This document shows, in pieces, positions 38,310 through 41,692 of a DNA stretch of 41,692 nt. Under the pieces are notes generated by a model that made no database searches, was not told the DNA's origin, and was given only the letters and a program-made list of their open reading frames with translations. The position numbers and the translations under genes were made by a program. This DNA comes from Chlorobiota bacterium (GTDB taxonomy: Bacteria; Bacteroidota; Bacteroidia; Bacteroidales; B39-G9). Where the stretch lies: assembly GCA_013152655.1 (NCBI GenBank), contig JAADFW010000273.1, positions 5,962 through 47,653 on the forward strand. Direction: 5' to 3'. Position 1 is the stretch's first letter. Every line of letters starts with the position of its first letter.

Positions 38310-39221
38310 ATGAAGAGGTATTTAACAATATTATTAATACTTGCAATTTTGATTCCTGCTTTTAGTTATTCACAGCGGTCGTCTCGTTGGAAACGAACCA
38401 GGTATGAGTTAATTGCAGGTACAGGTACAACAAATTTTTTAGGTGAATTAGGAGGCTCGGATAAGGCAGGAGCTAATTTTTTTAGCGATTTTGAAATTTC
38501 AACTTCACGGCCTCTGTTGCATGCAGCTTTCAGATATAAAATACTCGAACCATTAGCAGGCAAAGTTGCATTGTCATATGGCTGGGTTGAAGGGAGCGAT
38601 GAGAAAACCAATAATATTTATCGAAAAAACAGAAATTTAAAATTTTATTCACCAATTATAGAGTTTGGTGGCCAATTAGAATATTCATTAATAAAAGAAA
38701 AAGTAGGAAAACGCTATAATATGCGTAAAACCAGAGGCTTACAACAACTATTGCGTGTAAATACTTATATATTTGCAGGCTTTGCAGGTTTTTGGTTTAA
38801 TCCTAAAGGAAAAGATTCTACAGGTACATGGCAAGCATTACAGCCATTAGGAACAGAAGGGCAGGGTTTAGTTCCAACGCGGCCATTATATTCCAGAATT
38901 TCAGTTGCAATTCCTTTAGGAATAGGATTTAAATATGGAATTACCCGCAAATTAAGTATTGGGTTAGAATACGGAATGAGATATACTTTTACCGATTATA
39001 TTGATGATGTGAGTACAACATATTATGACAATAATATGTTACGAACAGCAAAAGGCGATATTGCTGCTTATTTGGCCGATCCTAGTTTAGGAGAATTAAG
39101 CGGTCAAACAGTACCAAATCAGCAAAGGGGAAATCCGAGAGATAACGATTCTTATATGTTTACTATAATTACGGTATCATATAAATTAAATACAGGTAGA
39201 AACGGATTGCCTAAATTTTAG
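38310..39221 (+). CDS. DUF6089-like outer-membrane beta-barrel protein
   Basis: Signal peptide; YELIAGTGTTNFLGELGG; FTDYIDDVSTTYYD; C-terminal KLNTGRNGLPKF; shared architecture with the next ORF. Confidence 0.7.
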   Translation: MKRYLTILLILAILIPAFSYSQRSSRWKRTRYELIAGTGTTNFLGELGGSDKAGANFFSDFEISTSRPLLHAAFRYKILEPLAGKVALSYGWVEGSDEKTNNIYRKNRNLKFYSPIIEFGGQLEYSLIKEKVGKRYNMRKTRGLQQLLRVNTYIFAGFAGFWFNPKGKDSTGTWQALQPLGTEGQGLVPTRPLYSRISVAIPLGIGFKYGITRKLSIGLEYGMRYTFTDYIDDVSTTYYDNNMLRTAKGDIAAYLADPSLGELSGQTVPNQQRGNPRDNDSYMFTIITVSYKLNTGRNGLPKF

Positions 39222-39306
39222 TTTTGGTAGAATTTTGAAACATTTTCATACTTTTACCGTTTATTGAGTATTATTTTTATTAAAAACAAGTTTACATAAG
39301 ATATAA

Positions 39307-40113
39307 ATGTCTTATATACAGAGAATAATTTTATTTATTACAATTAGTGCATTTACGTGGCCATTTAATGGTTATTCCCAATATTGGAAACAAACGTCTT
39401 TTGAAGGAATTTACGGCTTAGGTGCATCAAATTTAATGTCTGATGTGGGCTCGCCTGATCCTGATAAGGTAGGTATAATTGGAGAAAATTTCTGGTTAAG
39501 GCCATTATCTTTTAGGCCTGTTTTTACTTTTGGAGGCAGGTATATGTTTAATAAAAGAATGGGTGTAACAGCCCGTTTAACAGTAGCTAATCTGTCAGCA
39601 GCCGATGCTTATGGAGGATATCGCCAAACCAATCGTATTACAAATACTATGATTTTTGAACTTTCAGGCCAATATGAATATTATGTGATAAAAGAAAGAC
39701 GCCGTCAAAATGTTTATCGTACCCGGGCTTACAAATGGTTTAATAGTATAAATGTTCCAACATATTTTTTTATTGGAGTGGGAGAGTCTTTGTTTTTTGC
39801 AAAAACACAACCAGATAAAAGGTATATTAACAATCCCGGTTATAAAGATACTTTTGAAAGGCCTGAAAAATATAATCACACAACTCCCGTTATACCTGTT
39901 GGAATTGGTGTAAAATTCCGGTTAAATAAGATAATACGTTTTGGTGTTGAAGCTGGTTTTAGAGTTACCTTTACTGATTATCTTGATGAATATAAACATG
40001 TGATGGAAAGCGGATATGCCTGGCCGGATACATACCAATTTTTACTTTTTACATTAAATTACAAGTTAAAAACAGGAAAAAGTGGTTTACCTCGATTTAG
40101 ATATAAATTTTAG
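39307..40113 (+). CDS. DUF6089-like outer-membrane beta-barrel protein
   Basis: FEGIYGLGASNLMSDVG; FTDYLDEY; C-terminal KLKTGKSGLPRFRYKF; paralog of the preceding ORF. Confidence 0.7.
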   Translation: MSYIQRIILFITISAFTWPFNGYSQYWKQTSFEGIYGLGASNLMSDVGSPDPDKVGIIGENFWLRPLSFRPVFTFGGRYMFNKRMGVTARLTVANLSAADAYGGYRQTNRITNTMIFELSGQYEYYVIKERRRQNVYRTRAYKWFNSINVPTYFFIGVGESLFFAKTQPDKRYINNPGYKDTFERPEKYNHTTPVIPVGIGVKFRLNKIIRFGVEAGFRVTFTDYLDEYKHVMESGYAWPDTYQFLLFTLNYKLKTGKSGLPRFRYKF

Positions 40114-40795
40114 TTCTGAAAAATATTCCCCAAAAGATAAAATAATTCTGCTCATACTTTTTTTTATATTTGCACCTTTATTAAATAAAGCACAAAAAAA
40201 AGCAGATATTGGACTTATGAGTGGAGTCAGTTATTACATTGGAGATATTAACCCGTCAAAACATTTTTATAAGCCTGGTATTTTATATTCTGCTTTTTAT
40301 CGTTATAATTTTCACAAACGATATTCATTAAAAAGTAGTATTAATTATGCTTCGTTAAAAGCTGACGATGCCGATTTTACAAATAGCCGTTTCCAATTAA
40401 TAAGGAATGAGAATTTTGCAAGTAAAATACTGGATGTAAGTTTTCAGTTTGAATTTAATTTTTGGCCATACATAACAACATTAGTTGACGAAGACAGATA
40501 TAGCCCGTATATTTTTGCCGGTTTTACCGGATTTTATTCATTTGGACAATTCAGCAGTGTACATTATGGCATACCTTTTGGTGCAGGTTTTAAATTTAAT
40601 TTAAATAAAAGATTTGGAATTGGCTTGGAATACAGTTTTAGAAAAACATTTACTGATATGATAGATGGCTCAACAAACTGGGGCAGTACTGAAAATTTTG
40701 CCTATACGAAAGATTGGTATTCATTTTCCGGTTTTTTTGTGAGTTATAAATTTTATACTAAAAATTTAAATTGCCCTACTTATATTGATCAATAG
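40082..40795 (+). CDS. DUF6089-like outer-membrane protein (start uncertain)
   Basis: ADIGLMSGVSYYIGDINPSKHF...YSPYIFAGFTGFY...FTDMIDGS; the listed start is GTG and overlaps the upstream CDS. Confidence 0.75.
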   Translation: MVYLDLDINFSSEKYSPKDKIILLILFFIFAPLLNKAQKKADIGLMSGVSYYIGDINPSKHFYKPGILYSAFYRYNFHKRYSLKSSINYASLKADDADFTNSRFQLIRNENFASKILDVSFQFEFNFWPYITTLVDEDRYSPYIFAGFTGFYSFGQFSSVHYGIPFGAGFKFNLNKRFGIGLEYSFRKTFTDMIDGSTNWGSTENFAYTKDWYSFSGFFVSYKFYTKNLNCPTYIDQ

Positions 40796-40805
40796 ATATA
40801 GTGAT

Positions 40806-41546
40806 ATGACTTTAAAAGATAAACTAATTAAAGAAAAATTACCTAAGCATATTGCTATTATTATGGATGGTAATGGCAGATGGGCTAAACAAAAGGGAGG
40901 AACCAGGATATTTGGACATAAAAATGGAGTAAAAGCTGTTAAAGATACAGTTGAAGCTGTTGCTGAATTGCAAATCCCCTTTTTAACATTATATGCTTTT
41001 TCTACTGAAAACTGGAGGCGGCCAAAAACTGAAGTTAATGCTTTAATGTCTTTATTGGTTTCTTCTTTAAGTGATGAAACTGAAACACTAATTAAAAATA
41101 ATATTCGTTTATTAGCAATTGGCAATATTAAATCATTGCCGGTTAAAGTTCAGGACGAATTGAATGAAGTTATTGAAATAACAAAGAACAACAATGGGTT
41201 AACATTAATTTTAGCATTAAGTTATAGTGCGAGATGGGAAATTATTGAAGCCGTTAAGAATATTAGTAAAGATGTAAAAAATGGAGTAATGAATATTGAA
41301 GAAATTGATAGTGAGAAATTTAGCTCATACCTGACAACTTCTGATATTCCCAACCCTGAATTATTAATCAGAACTAGTGGAGAGTATAGAATTAGTAATT
41401 TCTTGCTTTGGCAAATTGCTTATACCGAGCTTTATTTTACTAATAAACTTTGGCCTGACATAAGACGGGAAGACATATATAATGCTTTAATTGATTATCA
41501 AAAAAGAGAAAGGCGTTTTGGTAAAATAAGTGAACAATTAAAATAA
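40806..41546 (+). CDS. uppS: isoprenyl transferase (undecaprenyl diphosphate synthase)
   Basis: PKHIAIIMDGNGRWAKQKG, LTLYAFSTENWRRP, RTSGEYRISNFLLWQIAYTELYF; start refined to MTLKDK. Confidence 0.95.
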   Translation: MTLKDKLIKEKLPKHIAIIMDGNGRWAKQKGGTRIFGHKNGVKAVKDTVEAVAELQIPFLTLYAFSTENWRRPKTEVNALMSLLVSSLSDETETLIKNNIRLLAIGNIKSLPVKVQDELNEVIEITKNNNGLTLILALSYSARWEIIEAVKNISKDVKNGVMNIEEIDSEKFSSYLTTSDIPNPELLIRTSGEYRISNFLLWQIAYTELYFTNKLWPDIRREDIYNALIDYQKRERRFGKISEQLK

Positions 41547-41568
41547 TTGATAAAAATTTAAGGAGTTA

Positions 41569-41692
41569 ATGTTTAAAAAATTAATTTTCGTTTTAGGAAT
41601 ACTGTTTATCGGAAATAGTATAATTGCACAAGTTAGTTTAAATTCTGGCTTATCAAAGCTTGATTATGCTAATCCTAAGGAATTTGAAATAG
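41569..41692 (+). CDS. bamA: BamA outer-membrane assembly factor, 5' fragment truncated by window end
   Basis: aggag RBS then MFKKLIFVLGILFIGNSIIAQVSLNSGLSKLDYANPKEFEI, typical Bacteroidota BamA N-terminus directly after uppS. Confidence 0.65.
   Translation, partial: MFKKLIFVLGILFIGNSIIAQVSLNSGLSKLDYANPKEFEI

Overview
AT-rich Bacteroidota-type chromosome segment. Evidence for the lineage: a T9SS sorting-domain protein, TAnnTTTG-like promoters, and the core order pdxJ / CBS / POTRA-OMP / nadK / DUF6089 porins / uppS / bamA on the right flank. On the left are a T9SS-secreted protein and a transsulfuration pair (PLP gamma-synthase/lyase plus beta-synthase). Between the flanks, about 5.8-33.2 kb, lies a large copper/silver homeostasis island, all on the minus strand. 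It encodes two P1B ATPases, a CusABC-type HME-RND pump, several HMA metallochaperones, HMBD/YHS/His-Met-rich proteins, DUF302 and DUF2231 proteins, cytochromes c, NDH-2, a PII protein, and an AraC regulator fused to an N-terminal HMA-like domain. The most interesting signals are: (1) a conserved operator of two ~9-bp half-sites with a 21-bp period, found four times at 45-50 bp upstream of the HMA-ATPase gene and three HYC...CC-type small protein paralogs, which suggests an HMA-AraC copper regulon; (2) a thioredoxin-reductase-like flavoprotein fused to a YHS domain and lacking the CxxC (SSVQ instead); (3) three copies of an imperfect ~30-bp-stem hairpin element in neighbouring intergenic gaps, one carrying a nested 24-bp palindromic insertion; (4) a compact cassette of membrane-anchored AlbA_2/Schlafen-like protein, double zinc-ribbon protein and SPFH lipoprotein, bracketed by two HYC paralogs. 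No tRNA, rRNA, CRISPR array, integrase or transposase was recognised. All family calls are by eye from motifs, with no database search.
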